Below are positions 13,795 to 56,894 of a DNA stretch of 64,000 bases, piece after piece. The stretch lies in assembly GCA_037179385.1 (NCBI GenBank), contig CM074184.1, forward strand, positions 17,998,001 to 18,062,000, read 5' to 3'. Origin of the DNA: Holothuria scabra. Taxonomy: Eukaryota > Echinodermata > Holothuroidea > Aspidochirotida > Holothuriidae. Under the pieces are notes generated by a model. It made no database searches. It had not been told where the DNA came from and saw nothing but the letters and a program-made list of their open reading frames with translations. The translations under genes and the position numbers were made by a program. Within the stretch, counting starts at the first letter, position 1, and every line of letters starts with the position of its first letter.

Positions 13795-14876
13795 GCAATA
13801 AGCCCTTTCATGATTACTACTGCGCACGACAGAACAAAGGTCATCCGGTATCACTCGCTCATTCGTATCACTGTGTGTACGTACATTTTACAATAGTAGG
13901 CTACACAAGATTACATCTGACTTGTAGGATTTGGGTTAAAAGATTAAAATTCAGGTTAGAGGGCCTACTATTACTCCGTAATATTTAGGAATGAATTTTG
14001 CTTTGGGTCTATGGTTATAAAAAAACCTAGAGTTACCTTGGCCTATGATTTTCGTCTATTTCAATCGATCTTATGCGCGCTATCTCCATTGAACACCCAT
14101 GTGCTAACACGGTATAACGGTTAGTGCAACATTACTATAGCACTTGAACGTTACATACACTCCAAATCACAGTCTTGGGCTGGGGTAAGTTATAACTGAG
14201 CCTGGGCGAAGCAAGTCCTGGATAGATATACTGTGAGATTTTTTATGAAGGTGAAAAGCCGAGACTTAACTTTTTAGGCCTAGGCTATATAGCAACAGCA
14301 GTAAGGCGACCTATACTGGCCTACATACAACGTGCGATCGTCTACGAACTTATAGAACGAAGCCTACTTTAGGCCTTTGTATCATGTAGCATGGTAGTAA
14401 AACTTCAAGCGTAGAAATAACCCCCAGATACTCATCCTAGCTCTTGTAGCTTAGGTATTTTTTCACGAAATTTGGTATACCAGCCTACAGCTGGTTCATT
14501 CCTTGACTAGGCCTAGCCTACGGTATTTAGCCTAGCAGAGAGCTTGAGAACTGTCAGCTCGTACTTCCACGGGAACGGACAATTTTTTTGAGATTTTGCA
14601 CATTCAAAAACTTTAAACTCAGCCAGTATCTAAGGAAAATTTACGAGTGATACTTTAAAACATCTTTCGGGCGATACTAAACGCTTTGTCCATTTAGAGA
14701 TGTGATTTTTCGAAGCTACTTTTGGTTCATGTCCGTGTTGTTTATTGTAGGCATGCATACGTAACGTAACGATGGTATGCACAGGCGACGGCCTGCGACT
14801 AGCGTTGTTATGTGTTGCTATCCCGAATGACCTTTGACCCGGGAGGCCGATTTGTAATCATGAAAGGGCTTATTGC
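13795..14876. mobile_element. Element with perfect 23 bp inverted ends
   Basis: 13795-13817 is the exact reverse complement of 14854-14876 (GCAATAAGCC...GGCTTATTGC). The 1082 bp span has no long ORF. Target duplication not evident. Confidence 0.65.
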
Positions 14877-14907
14877 ACACGATTTTCCCATAGAAAGTAC
14901 TGTGACA

Positions 14908-15167
14908 TATAGACAAATCCGATTAGCACTTGCTTGTAGTAAATGTAGGCCGCCATTAGTGGAGTCCATCAGCCTATAACCGTCTTTATTTATTGTTTAC
15001 ATGAATTTCAAACCCTCATATTTAGTGCACTTGGGGAAATTAAGATACAAATTAGTGTACAACCATTCATGATAGAGGTAAGCAAGGAAATAGAAAGATT
15101 TAGAGTTGACGGACCCCAGTTATGGCCGACTGAAATCAGACCATCACTTGCTGTCTGTATTCGTGTA
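14908..15167. mobile_element. MITE family C, copy 1
   Basis: About 260 bp, starts TATAGACAAATCCGATTAGC. The interior matches copies at 19929 and 29187 (CAGCCT, GACCCCAGT and other blocks). Confidence 0.7.
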
Positions 15168-15169
15168 TA

Positions 15170-17825
15170 CTGCGAATGTTGCAAGTACTCTTACTGCGCG
15201 TGTTGATAAAATAGACCAGTAGACGCTTGTCCGTCAAATGACGTCAGTGAAATTAAATTGCCTGATTGGAGCGTTATCTTGTTCGCGATCATACACAGTC
15301 TTAATGGGTAATCATAAGACTCTAAGTGCATGTTGGGTGATATGGGTTTTTCTTCATTTTTGTTTAAATTTGATGTTCATTCAAAGATATGTGCCCATTT
15401 GGTAGAATCGAGGATAAAATTATAGTTTGGGGTGACGAATGTAAAGAAACCAATATTTTACGAATAAATATTCTCTCATTTAATCATCTTTAAAATTTTG
15501 ACGCACCTCGGTGAAATAAATGGCATTATTTCTGCTGTGTCATTTAACTGTTTAGGTTACTGTTAACTGTTAAGGTTACCCGTTACCAATACCTCTTTAT
15601 TCATTCAAAATTTTCACTGTTAATTTTTAAGTACGTATACGGGTATACCATATTGGAATGTAAAGTAGAAATAGTGTATTACCAATAACAAAAAAAGAGA
15701 TCATTTGACGACGATAAACGTGTTAGATAAATTGCAATTGTATGTGAAAGATTCCATTTCTTTTAACACTCAATTTCCAGGAGCTTTACAATGAAATTAA
15801 AGTACAATATACTATATACTGATCATAATAGCTGTCTAAATCAGTAGTATAGCTGGGCTCCAGCATGTTGACCGTTGATTCATTCCGCCTTAAGATCAGG
15901 CAATTTTTCCACGTTTTTGGAAATGAAGCTTGGCATAACTAGTTGTACTCACTACCTCTTGAGTGCTCAATTTAAATGATTTCGATTGATCAAGACCAAT
16001 TAAAACTGACTATTTGAATATATCGTATGTATGATTTTAGTATTACCTGCACAACTCTTTGAGGTTTTGCTACCACTAGTTATTGCTACATTCCTCACGT
16101 TTGCGACCATAATGAAGGCATGCCACACACCATACACAAATTTTTCCCGACCTTCTCTGGACCAATTCATATGCTTCCAATGCGGCAGTCCGTTTATGGG
16201 CTGGGGACGCCGCCATGGCAAGAAAGATAGTAACACCAGTACCATATACTATAGGCAAAAATTCTGCGAGCAGTTCGAACATTGCCTGCATAAAGCCTCA
16301 CCATTACTCAGCATGTAATGTGTTTACAGTTTAGAAATCTTAGGGGCAACCACCCATGCCCCTACTCTCGCAGACTAACCCCTCTGAACAAGAATGTATT
16401 TTAGACTTATATAGGGAAACGTCTCAACTATAGGACTGAATCTTGAAAAAGAACCGTTTTCATGAGGGAAAGGTCTAAAAAGAGAGGTATCTTGAGAACA
16501 CATGCTCACAGATGGAACAAAGAAGATTATTATGTCGGGGAATGATGGACTGGGCAGCGGTGTCAGTATTGGTCACTAAATTCCGTGATTATGAACCGTG
16601 TCTTTTGTTCAAAGTTACATTGCCGTTTGTTGATTGTAAAATACTGAGGAGTGAGATAGACCTGTATATTTCCGTTGTATTCGGTGTTTTGGTAATATCA
16701 CATCGTCTGACCGGTATTGTTTCAATCGTTGAATAGTCTTTCTTGATTGTAAAATAATAGATCGGTGTAACCATGGAAGTACTACCGAGGTAATACTTTC
16801 ATGGCACCACGGGGCCTTATAAATTGTCCTTACTTGATTGTAAATCGGAATAGCCTACAGGTATACCGCAGATGTTTTCGTTAACTGTTTAACATGGTTT
16901 ACGGGTTTTCAAAAGTTGCTTCGGTTGGGTCGTATGCTCCATTGACGGAACCACTTGAATCTGAGCCTGTACGCATGAAAAAAGAGAATTAGTGAAGCGT
17001 AATAGAAAGCATCGTACCACTAGAAAGATTTCCTAGTGTTGACTGAAAGCCATTACATCATTCTCATTGTCAAAAAGTATTTTAGTGGAACAAAAAACCT
17101 AAAATTTCAAATGGATAACTTGACTAAAGCTGCATCCTATGATAGAGAGGTCCACACAGGCTATTTAGGTTGCTCACGTGTGGAAAATTGTATTGTTTAA
17201 TGACCAACTTTAAACTCCCCCACTTTCCCCTCGCCCGACTACGGGCCTGGGCCTACTCGCAGTCGTCCTACTGAGATATTTCTGTACAAGCATAGTCTTT
17301 AGAGGGCGCCCTCTACACTATGATGCAGGTAATGAATACCATTTGCATCAAATAGCCTATCAAAGTTACAGTGTCGTTCTGCATGAAACCATTAATTATT
17401 GCACTATCGATAGTATCATATTGGGAAAATTAATTTCAATCTTCAATATCTCAGCGATTGTGTAAGCTTTGTGAGTTATTTTACCGAACACCCATTTTGC
17501 AACATCCACCTCATGTGTTCATGAAAGTCTAGACTTTAAGTACCCTTAACGTTTTGTACAAACCTTTCTGTGACGTAAATACCCTGAAAAACAGAACTAC
17601 GCAAGTAAATGTTTGGTTTCGGCACTTGGCTGTTTGCCAGAGAGTCGAGAATGTTTCACAAAAATTGATTTAATTTGGAACAACATTCCATTCAAGAACT
17701 GAACCAGACTTTTCCAGCCCTGCCAACTATCGGACGCCACCAGAATTGGTTGCAATGGTTGTGAGGCAAGGTAAGTTTAGGTTAAGTTAGATGCAGTTTT
17801 ATGGTTTTATTTCTGATCTAATGTT
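15170..17825. other. No supported feature
   Basis: Unique-looking sequence downstream of the protease gene. Overlapping open frames on both strands at 16000-16318 (up to 95 codons) carry no recognisable domain. Confidence 0.4.
17806..17811 (-). promoter_or_regulatory. Possible polyadenylation signal of the protease gene
   Basis: AATAAA on the minus strand, about 385 bp past the stop codon and just beyond a MITE (17829-18101) that would then lie in the 3' UTR. It is the first canonical hexamer I find downstream. Chance occurrence is possible. Confidence 0.25.
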
Positions 17826-17828
17826 GAA

Positions 17829-18101
17829 AGGCCCAATTTGCTCAGCCCAGACAGTCCAAATTATCCTTATTTCTTACTTAAGCCCCTCCCATAATTGTCT
17901 GAAACTCATCCTTATCCAGACACAATCTCACTTAATATTTCTTGTGTATAATCAAAACACTCTCAGTACAGTTCATGCTCTGTAATAAAAGCTTTGGTAC
18001 TCTGCATTGTTTGAGTTAACTGTCAATCAAAGGGCTGATACAATTGAAAATTTTGGTAAACCAGTGTAAGTATTGTAGTATGGGGTGAGAGGATTGGTCC
18101 T
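17829..18101. mobile_element. MITE family B, copy 2
   Basis: 273 bp just past the protease stop codon. Ends AGGCCC and GGTCCT, right flank TTAA, left flank degenerate. Close to copy 1 in the interior. Confidence 0.8.
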
Positions 18102-18194
18102 TTAAGTCGGGCCGTTCACGGCTCTTTTCTCACTTGGGGCTCAATGAGTTGTTCCCCCTACTCCATCTCTGCTAATACGGTACTTTGTTATAGT

Positions 18195-49033
<30,839 letters not shown>

Positions 49034-49036
49034 GTT

Positions 49037-50450
49037 CTGAAAAAAAAAAGGAATAAAAGGAGTGTACAGTGAAGCGGAGCATCAAAGATGCCACAACAAA
49101 TTTGTAACCAATTTCAAGAACGTGTACTGAAGAGGTCGGAAAACAAATCGTAGGTAAGGGCAGAAATCCTCAGGGGCATATTCACAGTATCTGAGAAATC
49201 GCCCTTCGACGTTGCTTTCACATAGTAATGGTTTTGAAAATAGTTATGCAACCCCCCCCCCCCCCATATTGACAAATGCTCACACCAGGGAGGTGTTTGG
49301 CCTCCCTGCTCACAGTTATTCCATTAACGACAACACTATAGATCAAAATAAACCACTTTTTCTCCTTCTGCTATAGAGGCTTTGCAATTGCGTCACGGAA
49401 CCGCCATGCTGGAGGACATTCATGCCAAACACACGTGGCTTTGTGCCGAACGCACTGCACAGAGTACATTGTGGTACGCACTGTGTGTACACATTGAACG
49501 AGCAAGCGCGCCCAGTGTGGTGTACTACGTAGTTACATGTACTCCAACATGAGAGTATTATGACGTCATGTGAAAAGCCTCTATAAATGACACCCAGCTC
49601 ACAGCGCGGATCCGTGTAAATTTATTTGTTAGTAAGTACAAGTATTCTTGCAGCTGTGTATATTTGAAAAGGCGTCTTTTGTTCATGGACATCAATCCCA
49701 CAAACTGATGATTTTTACGACGAAAGTAACTGGTATGCCCAATCAAAAAACGTATCGGAAAATTAAAACATCATGAACCCAGTTAACCTTGATCTTAAAA
49801 TACAACCATGAGTATGTGAAGAGAAACTCCCGTAATACACCACAACGCCCCAACCATAACGTACTTTCGAGATGTGTTGTTTGCCCTTTGTTTGCAATGA
49901 CTGAGAGGAGTTAAGATGTTGATGCCATAAGGTTAATTACTAGAAACAAATATTTACTTGTCCATACGGGAAAATCATGAGTACAGCGAAAACACCTCCT
50001 TTGCTAAATCACTGCAGAGAGCTCCCTGATCACCGTAATAAGCACTACTCACTCGGGTATCAACGTATCACTACGAAGTATATATACGTATTTTACTTTG
50101 TTGGCTAAATAAACCGTTCAGATTGGTTGGAAACCACTGAAACCCAAACCGGTAGCCAAACAAAGAAAGGGGGTCAAAATCTTTCCAGAGGTGGTGAAAG
50201 TTTTCATGGGGGCCAAATGTGTACAGATGTATTAAGTCAAAGGCAAACTTCACAGTCCCCGGGGGAACGAAAAAAATCAGGGGCAGAACTCTTCCTTAGC
50301 TATTGATATTGGTGAAAAAGTCACTGATATTGTTACCCTTTCTTGATCACTCGTTTACCCAAGAGCTGCGAGAAGCTCTTTTCTAATATCTTTTGGAGTG
50401 TACTTCCGGACTTTACAGCTTCTCCATTAACAATATCAATGAATTCAGAG
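49037..50450. other. Upstream region of the protease gene
   Basis: Should hold the non-coding first exon and perhaps the promoter on the minus strand, since an acceptor sits at 49037. I cannot identify the exon or a TATA box with confidence. Contains a C tract at 49252-49265. Confidence 0.35.
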
Positions 50451-50454
50451 TAAT

Positions 50455-50687
50455 GGGTCATTTACTTTTCCTGAAGTCCTTGTGACCATCTGGCAAAAGA
50501 CCGTTCGGCGAAACCAGACTTTAAACTGCTTCCCAAAGAAGTTATACGTCCACTGAAGGACAATACTTGACTAACTCCACGGCCCGCAGACCATTTACAT
50601 CAATGGTCTGTCATATATGGCTCCATTCTAGACTGGCTGAAATGAACAATACTACATACGATCTTAGCCAAAAGGCCCAGGAGCGAT
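50455..50687 (-). repeat. U2 snRNA-headed SINE-like repeat, copy 1
   Basis: Minus strand from 50687 begins ATCGCTCCTGGGCCTTTTGG, then CTAAGATCGTATGTAGTAT. This closely follows the first ~46 nt of U2 snRNA (the segment including the branch-point pairing box GTAGTAT). It then departs from U2 into a body (CAGTCTAGAATGGAGCCATA ...) shared with 61120-61310. It is not a full U2 gene. Confidence 0.75.
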
Positions 50688-50778
50688 GAGTCTTTACTCG
50701 CTGGTGAATGATTACCCTTTCGACTACCAGGAGGCTGCGAACTACTATGTGTAATACCTTCGCACAGGTTGCCTTAAC

Positions 50779-50934
50779 TCTCTCAAATCAATAGATTTAA
50801 GACTATTCTAATAGAGTAAAAATAAATCTAAAAGAATGGAATTAGTGACCAATCGAACGTCCGATTGGCCACTAATTCCACTCTTTTAGATTTAAACTGC
50901 AGTCAGTGTTTTAAATCTTAAGATTTAAGAGAGA
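50779..50934. mobile_element. Palindromic MITE
   Basis: Central arms 50824-50855 and 50862-50893 pair over 32 bp with two differences and a 6 bp loop. The outer ends TCTCAAATC..ATTTAAG and CTTAAGATTTAAGAGA also pair. Confidence 0.75.
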
Positions 50935-51451
50935 AGTAAGCCGGCGAAGACTTTTATCATACCGCCAAACTACCCTGTTACATACAATTGAATATTTCAT
51001 TTCATTTATTTAATATTTATCAGAAATGTGAGAACCAAGACATAGAGTTTATGAAGAACATTATGAAAAGTTTGGGACAGTCCTATCTTCAAACAAAATA
51101 TTTCAGGGGATGTGCCGCATTCTGCCTTTCCTTAAAGGTTATTGAAAACAAAGCTAGGGTCGTATTTTTTATTACAGACCTGATCTTCTCAAACTAAAAA
51201 GTCCTTATTCTCCTTACCTGCCCGGAAGAAAATTCATGTTGACACCTGCTGAAATTCCAACAGGTTCGAACAGGTGGTAACAGGTTGTTCATGCCTATTC
51301 CAATTTCCAATTACCTTTTAGAGTGATGAACTTGTCACAGGTAACACCCAAAGGCAAAGTGGTTTCCCTACGCCCCACCTAGTTCTTTTTCAAGTTTACA
51401 AGCAATGTTGACAATTTCAGAGATGGATTTCTTTGAACGGAAGGCCTGAAA

Positions 51452-51767
51452 GACCCGAGGCAATGGTCGACTTTGAACCGAAGAGGTCCTCCATTCAACT
51501 GGAATTTTTTCCTCGGTGCTTTTTTAAACCCCTCCCACAGGTGTCAAAAACTCATCCTCATTCAGACACAATATCAGTTCATTGCTCCAGGGAGAGTATA
51601 CAAGACCCAAATGTGTAATCAAAGCATTCTCAGTACAGTACATGATATGTAGTATGAGCTACAGAACTCGCACATTTTTTTAACTTGCTGTCAATCAAAG
51701 GACTTTGGCAATTGGGAATTTCTGTAGCCTTACAAGCATTGTAGTTTGGGGTGAGAGATGAATGCCT
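51452..51767. mobile_element. MITE family B, copy 6
   Basis: Shares the CCCCTCCCACA, ACTCATCCTCATTCAGACAC and GTAGTTTGGGGTGAGAG blocks with the other copies. Left end is approximate. Confidence 0.7.
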
Positions 51768-52098
51768 TTCGAGTCCCTCTCCTTCTAGACTGCTTTGTCC
51801 GCCACTACTTGAGCTTGGTATCACCCTGGAAAGTACAGTGAGTTTGGAGGGGAAAGGTGATGGTTATATGAATTAGCCAGGTAACTACAACTTTTACATC
51901 GTACATAACTGATTACGTTATTGTATCATCTGTTCATTGGCTTCTGAGAAGACTATGGTTATAACATCACGATTTTTTACATCTGTTTCAACTTTTTTGC
52001 TGTTTCTGAAATGGCATTTCTTACAACCACTTTTCTTTTCCAGGCGCTTCCCAAGCTAGGACCTTTCGTGTGATCCTGTATCTTCCAGTAAAAACGAA

Positions 52099-52245
52099 AT
52101 ATTTTTAAATTATTTTTTTAAGACAATCTCAAAAATGTTTGTTGGAAATAGTTTTGTTGAGTTGTAAAAATATTTTTAAATTATTTTTTAGAACAATCTC
52201 AAAAATGTTTGTTGGAAATAGTTTTGTTGAGTTGTAAAAATATTT
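52099..52245. repeat. Recent 70 bp tandem duplication
   Basis: Two nearly identical 70 bp units (CTCAAAAATGTTTGTTGGAA at 52128 and 52198), followed to 52370 by AAATATTTTT-rich palindromic sequence. Confidence 0.85.
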
Positions 52246-52374
52246 TTAAAATATATTTTTAATATTTTCAGGATTCCAAATACTTTTAAAATATTATTAA
52301 AATATTAATAGTCTGGAAAATATTTTTTGGACATTTTTGGAACCTCCACTTTTAATATTTGTGATACATTTCAA

Positions 52375-55135
52375 AAATAAATGTAAAAATATTTTTGTGT
52401 TTGCAAAAGGCATAGCCCCTTTCCCGCGAACATTCTCCGACTTTCAGGGAGCCGCCGGCACCGATATGCCATGTCAGTGTTGCCTCTAGAATACCGCCGT
52501 CCGTCATTTAAGATTACTGGGGTCACCATCACAAACAACTTCTGGGATTTTGTGATGAAAGATAATTTGTTCAAAATCTCCATATACAAGTTTAAACTAA
52601 CGATGACAGGCTAGGCAAAAATGTAAATGTTTACATTTCGGCATATATCTCTGGAAGTAAGTGTTTATGGTACGCCTTGATACTTTTATCAGATGTTAAA
52701 GGATGAATCCTGCTTGTACACCTGTTCTTCTCTCACAGGCCTTTGGCATTGCTGAAAAACAGAGTTACACACAGTGCGTAGTAATCGAAAATATTTGAAT
52801 CTTAATATTGAACTGTTACAGTTTACATCCACAGTTACACAAGCCACACTGTCAAAGAATCAGTCGATTTTTATTTCGTTTGTAATTCATAAACAGGACT
52901 ACTTGGCCTGCCAGTATGCAGGTTCTGCACTTTTACTGTTTGCCGCGCACACAGACAGCCTGAGATACACAAAAAGAAAAGATCAATTTTCGCAATTTTG
53001 TGTTACTTTTCAAATGCTTTCCCATTTTACAAATACTCTTCCAAGTTCCAAAGAACTTTAAATAAAATTATATAAGACTGTCCAGGCAATAGATAGATAA
53101 ATTTACTTAATTTCCTATGAATGTCTACCAACTTTAATATAATGGTGTTTTTACAGAATGCAGAATTGCCAAAACAGCAAATTTTTAAAGGGTTGTATAA
53201 AATTATTACCAATTTGAATTTTAAGACAAGCTGAATTCCTTTACAGATTTTAAAGCGTTTTACAGATTATGCACAAAAACCTTGGGTATATTTACAAATC
53301 TATCAATTGTTTCATAAATTATTACCAATCCATACACATTCTTCAGGAAACTATGCAAACCTTCTCCTAAGATCAGGAAAATTTCTGTACTTGGTTAAAA
53401 GCCAAGAGATGTTATTCTACGAAAATTAGGTAAAACTCCTTGTTGTGCGTCTGTACGTAATCGTGTTGTGTAATGGCACCGTTAATCACGTGGAGTTGAT
53501 ACCGAGCAACAGCTCCCTCACTGGACGGACTTGCGGGTTTAAACTTGTGGTTGCCTTAGGCTTTGACAGAGGTGCAAAGTCGCGACCCGTTTCTAAAATT
53601 TGAAGCCTAATTATAAAGGCGACTAAACAGCAAAAAAATAATTTAACTTTCAATGCACGTTTTGGTTTCTTAGTTTTATAGACCATAATGATCTACGCTT
53701 AACTTCTTCAATCCTATCTTAGAGTCGGATCGCGCTGTATGAAGTGCTTAGTTGACAACTGCTGAACTGCAAACAACAGACTTCGTAATAAGTAATTGAT
53801 GTTAGTAACTAAATATATTTTGTGACGATAAATGATCAAGTTTCGTCATTGTAAAGAGAATACATCATGATTAATCTTATTTGATCTTTTTTGCTTACTT
53901 CTTTCCCTCCGATAGTAACAGTGGCTCTGAAATGTAGAATGAATCTCCTTAATCATTAAGCTCGTTTAGTGATCCTCTAACTCCAAAGCTGAACATTGCG
54001 TACAGTATTTTCAAAACATAAAGTTTCGCAAGATTTTTTATTGTACCGTATATGATAAACAATCTTCATTATTTACAGGAGTATACAATGCTCTATGTGC
54101 ACCACGACTTGGTGAAATAACCCGTCGTTTAATTTCAAAGTGTAAGCAAGTCTTTCTTTCAAAATTTTCCGGGTGTTGGCACGTGAGTGATTGTTTTAGT
54201 TCCATAAGGTCAATCAGGTGTTACAAAGGGCAGGCATACTTAACTGCCATTGTCATTTGCTTAGTTTTAGATGTTTACAAATCTTAAGCTATGTAAATTT
54301 ATTACACTTTTGCAGATGAAAATTTATGGATCATGAAAATTCTTTGTATAGTTATGAAATAAATAGAGTCAACTGTGTCCCTACAAGTCTTGTAAGTCAC
54401 GGCTACGAATGTTTTATTCGTTGTCATACGCATAGCAGGACCTTTTCTTCGGTTATTTTTGCCCCACTAGTGTAGAATTTAGCTGCTCAATTTCCCGCCC
54501 GACTAAAATATCTTTCCTATGTGAAAGTTGGTATTCTGACATCCCAACCCTCTGGCGCATTTGACCATTGTAACGAAAGGCGAGTCCTAGACGACCCGGT
54601 TTTTACACCTGTTCTTTGTGCAGCGTAACATGTGATCAATTAATCATAAATGCCCCTTATTTCACTTTTTTGAGTATAATTAATTTGTATTTATTAACTC
54701 TGTTATGTATCAGCCCAAACCACTCATTATTATTGATATTTTCAGTGATATGACGAGATTTGAAGCTTGAAAGGGCCGGGTGGCAACCGCCGAGCGGAAT
54801 GGACTAATGGAGGAGAGGTGTCTAGTGGATAGTCCAAGAGTCTTTTGTGGAAGTCCACTGAAGTCCTGATTTCTGTGGAAAGTTTAAACCATTATGATGA
54901 AGTATTTTGTTATCGTACCCATCAGCTGTCTGCTTTTAATAATCTGTTGCATATGATTTACACAAATCACACCATTGAGCAGTTCCTTACTCGGATCAGG
55001 GAGAAACATGTCACCAGGGAGTTGTTCGTAACACCTTGGACCCTAGACATTTGGCTTTAAAGATAATATGAATATACGTGTGATTGATGCCGACTGACAT
55101 TGATTAATCACCTAGGTGATGATGTGTGCTCGAAG
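52375..55135. other. No supported feature
   Basis: AT-rich intergenic sequence. Short open frames only, none recognisable. Confidence 0.45.
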
Positions 55136-55147
55136 TAACTAACCAAG

Positions 55148-56885
55148 CAGTGGCGTAGCCAGGATGGGATTTTTTGGGGGACCTAGGTAACAAGTGGTGG
55201 TGGGGGGCTGGTACCTCCGAAGGTCAGGCACGGCAAGACTATCTAAGCGGAGCGCCACCATCAGTTGACGCGGAGCGTACAAGAAAATTTGGGGCTTTAA
55301 AACCCCTCCAGATGGCCGGAAACGGCACTTCCCATGTGTTTTAAGCTGGATGTACCCAGCCTTGAAATACGAATCTCATGTCTGCGACTTCTCAAATAAT
55401 GAGAATAAAAAATCAATCTATGAAAAATGGTAATACATGCGCTCTTTAGAGACCCCCAAACTGGGCACATCTGATCTGTGGCCTGGGGGATGAGTCTGAA
55501 CGGAACCGATATCTCCCTTTCCCTTGGGAAAAATTGTAAACTTCAGAAGGACGTAAATCGCAAATGCGGCAATATTTGAATGTAAGCGGAGCGCCACCAT
55601 CAGTTGGCGAGGAGCGTACAAGAAAATTTTGGGCTTTAAAACCCCCTCCACTGAGATGGCTGGAAACGGCACTTTCCACGTGTTTTAAACTGGATGTACC
55701 CAGTCGCAAATGCGGCAATATTTGAATCTAAGCGGAGCTCCACCATCGGTTGGCGCGGAGCGTAGAAGAAAAATTTGGGCTTTAAAACCCCTCCAGATGG
55801 CCGGAAACGGCACTTCCCACGTGTTTTAAACTGGATGTACCCAGCCGCAAATGCGGCAATATTTGAATGGATTTCAGCTTATCTAAGGCAGTACCTTACC
55901 CTTTAACAGGAAAACCAAAAGTAGTTGTGTCCCCCTGTGAGAAACTTTCTTTGCGTTAGATTTCCTAGATGCAAAATGGTGCTATGTTTGGCAAAACTTT
56001 AAACTGATTATAGGCCTAAGTTTTAGGATTTTCCCTTTTTGGGGAGCATGAAAAATATCAAAATATTTTTAGTTTTTGCAGAGATTTTACAAGAGACATA
56101 CATACTACCAAAGAAACAATGTGCAAAATGGTGCAGTATTTGTCCATCGGTACATTACGTAGTCAAAATAAAAATACTACGAAAAAATCTCTCAAAATAA
56201 TTGAACCGCAATGGAAACACATGAAATCAGGACCTTGTGGACATTTTACAAATCCCCCGGACGCCAGTGCCAACTAGTAAAAAGAGGACTTGTCGAAAAA
56301 AATTGTCCTACAGTGGCACTTGTCATGGGCAGGAGGGAGGCACGACATAGGCCTAGGCCTTCTTGTCAAGGATGGAAGGGAAGAATTATCCGAAGGCAGT
56401 ACCTTACCCTTACCTGCTTACGGCATATTTTGTGTATGATAAAGTATAGGAATGGTCGTGTAAGAGTGGTCTCCAGTGTACAATTGCCTTATTTTCAGTA
56501 AATCAATCAGCCATCCGAAAGGCAGAAAGGGTCTTAACCTAACAAAGTCACATTAAAGTTTGTCGTCGAGACTTTCGTTTCATCTTCTAAGTGAAATGCA
56601 ATAAACGACAGTGCAGATCACAAACGGTATCTAATTTAGTGAAAGTAGGCATATTGAAGTTATTACTTGATTTCATACGATTGTCATACGATGATTTTTT
56701 TAATTTTTACACATTTTATTTATTTACTGTTTTGAAGGAAATACTTCAAGGTTATGTCCGTTCAAACACTTTATTTTTTTTCAATTACTTTATCAGGACG
56801 CAAAAAATCTGGGGGGCCTGAGTGGTCTCCTAGGCCCTAGGCCTAGGCCCCCCACCCCCCCCCCCCCCCCGTGGCTACGCCACTG
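55148..56885. mobile_element. hAT-like non-autonomous DNA transposon
   Basis: 1738 bp with inverted ends CAGTGGCGTAGCCA / TGGCTACGCCACTG and an exact 8 bp target duplication TAACCAAG (55140-55147, 56886-56893). 8 bp duplications and CAG...CTG ends are hAT traits. No transposase frame. Contains three ~145 bp internal repeat units. Confidence 0.9.
55244..55868. repeat. Internal repeat units of the hAT-like element
   Basis: Three copies, starting near 55244, 55586 and 55731. Each has GGAGCGCCACCATCAGTTGG, GCGGAGCGTACAAGAAAATT, then AACGGCACTTCC and TGGATGTACCCAG. The second and third are head to tail with a ~145 bp period. Confidence 0.85.
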
Positions 56886-56894
56886 TAACCAAGT

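Noticed and set aside
16000..16318. Overlapping open frames on both strands, one with hydrophobic stretches
   Set aside because: No recognisable domain, no splice partners, and opposite-strand frames of similar length suggest chance.
50641..50690. Functional U2 snRNA gene
   Set aside because: Only the first ~46 nt resemble U2. The Sm site and 3' stem-loops are absent and the sequence switches to a repeat body shared with 61120-61310.
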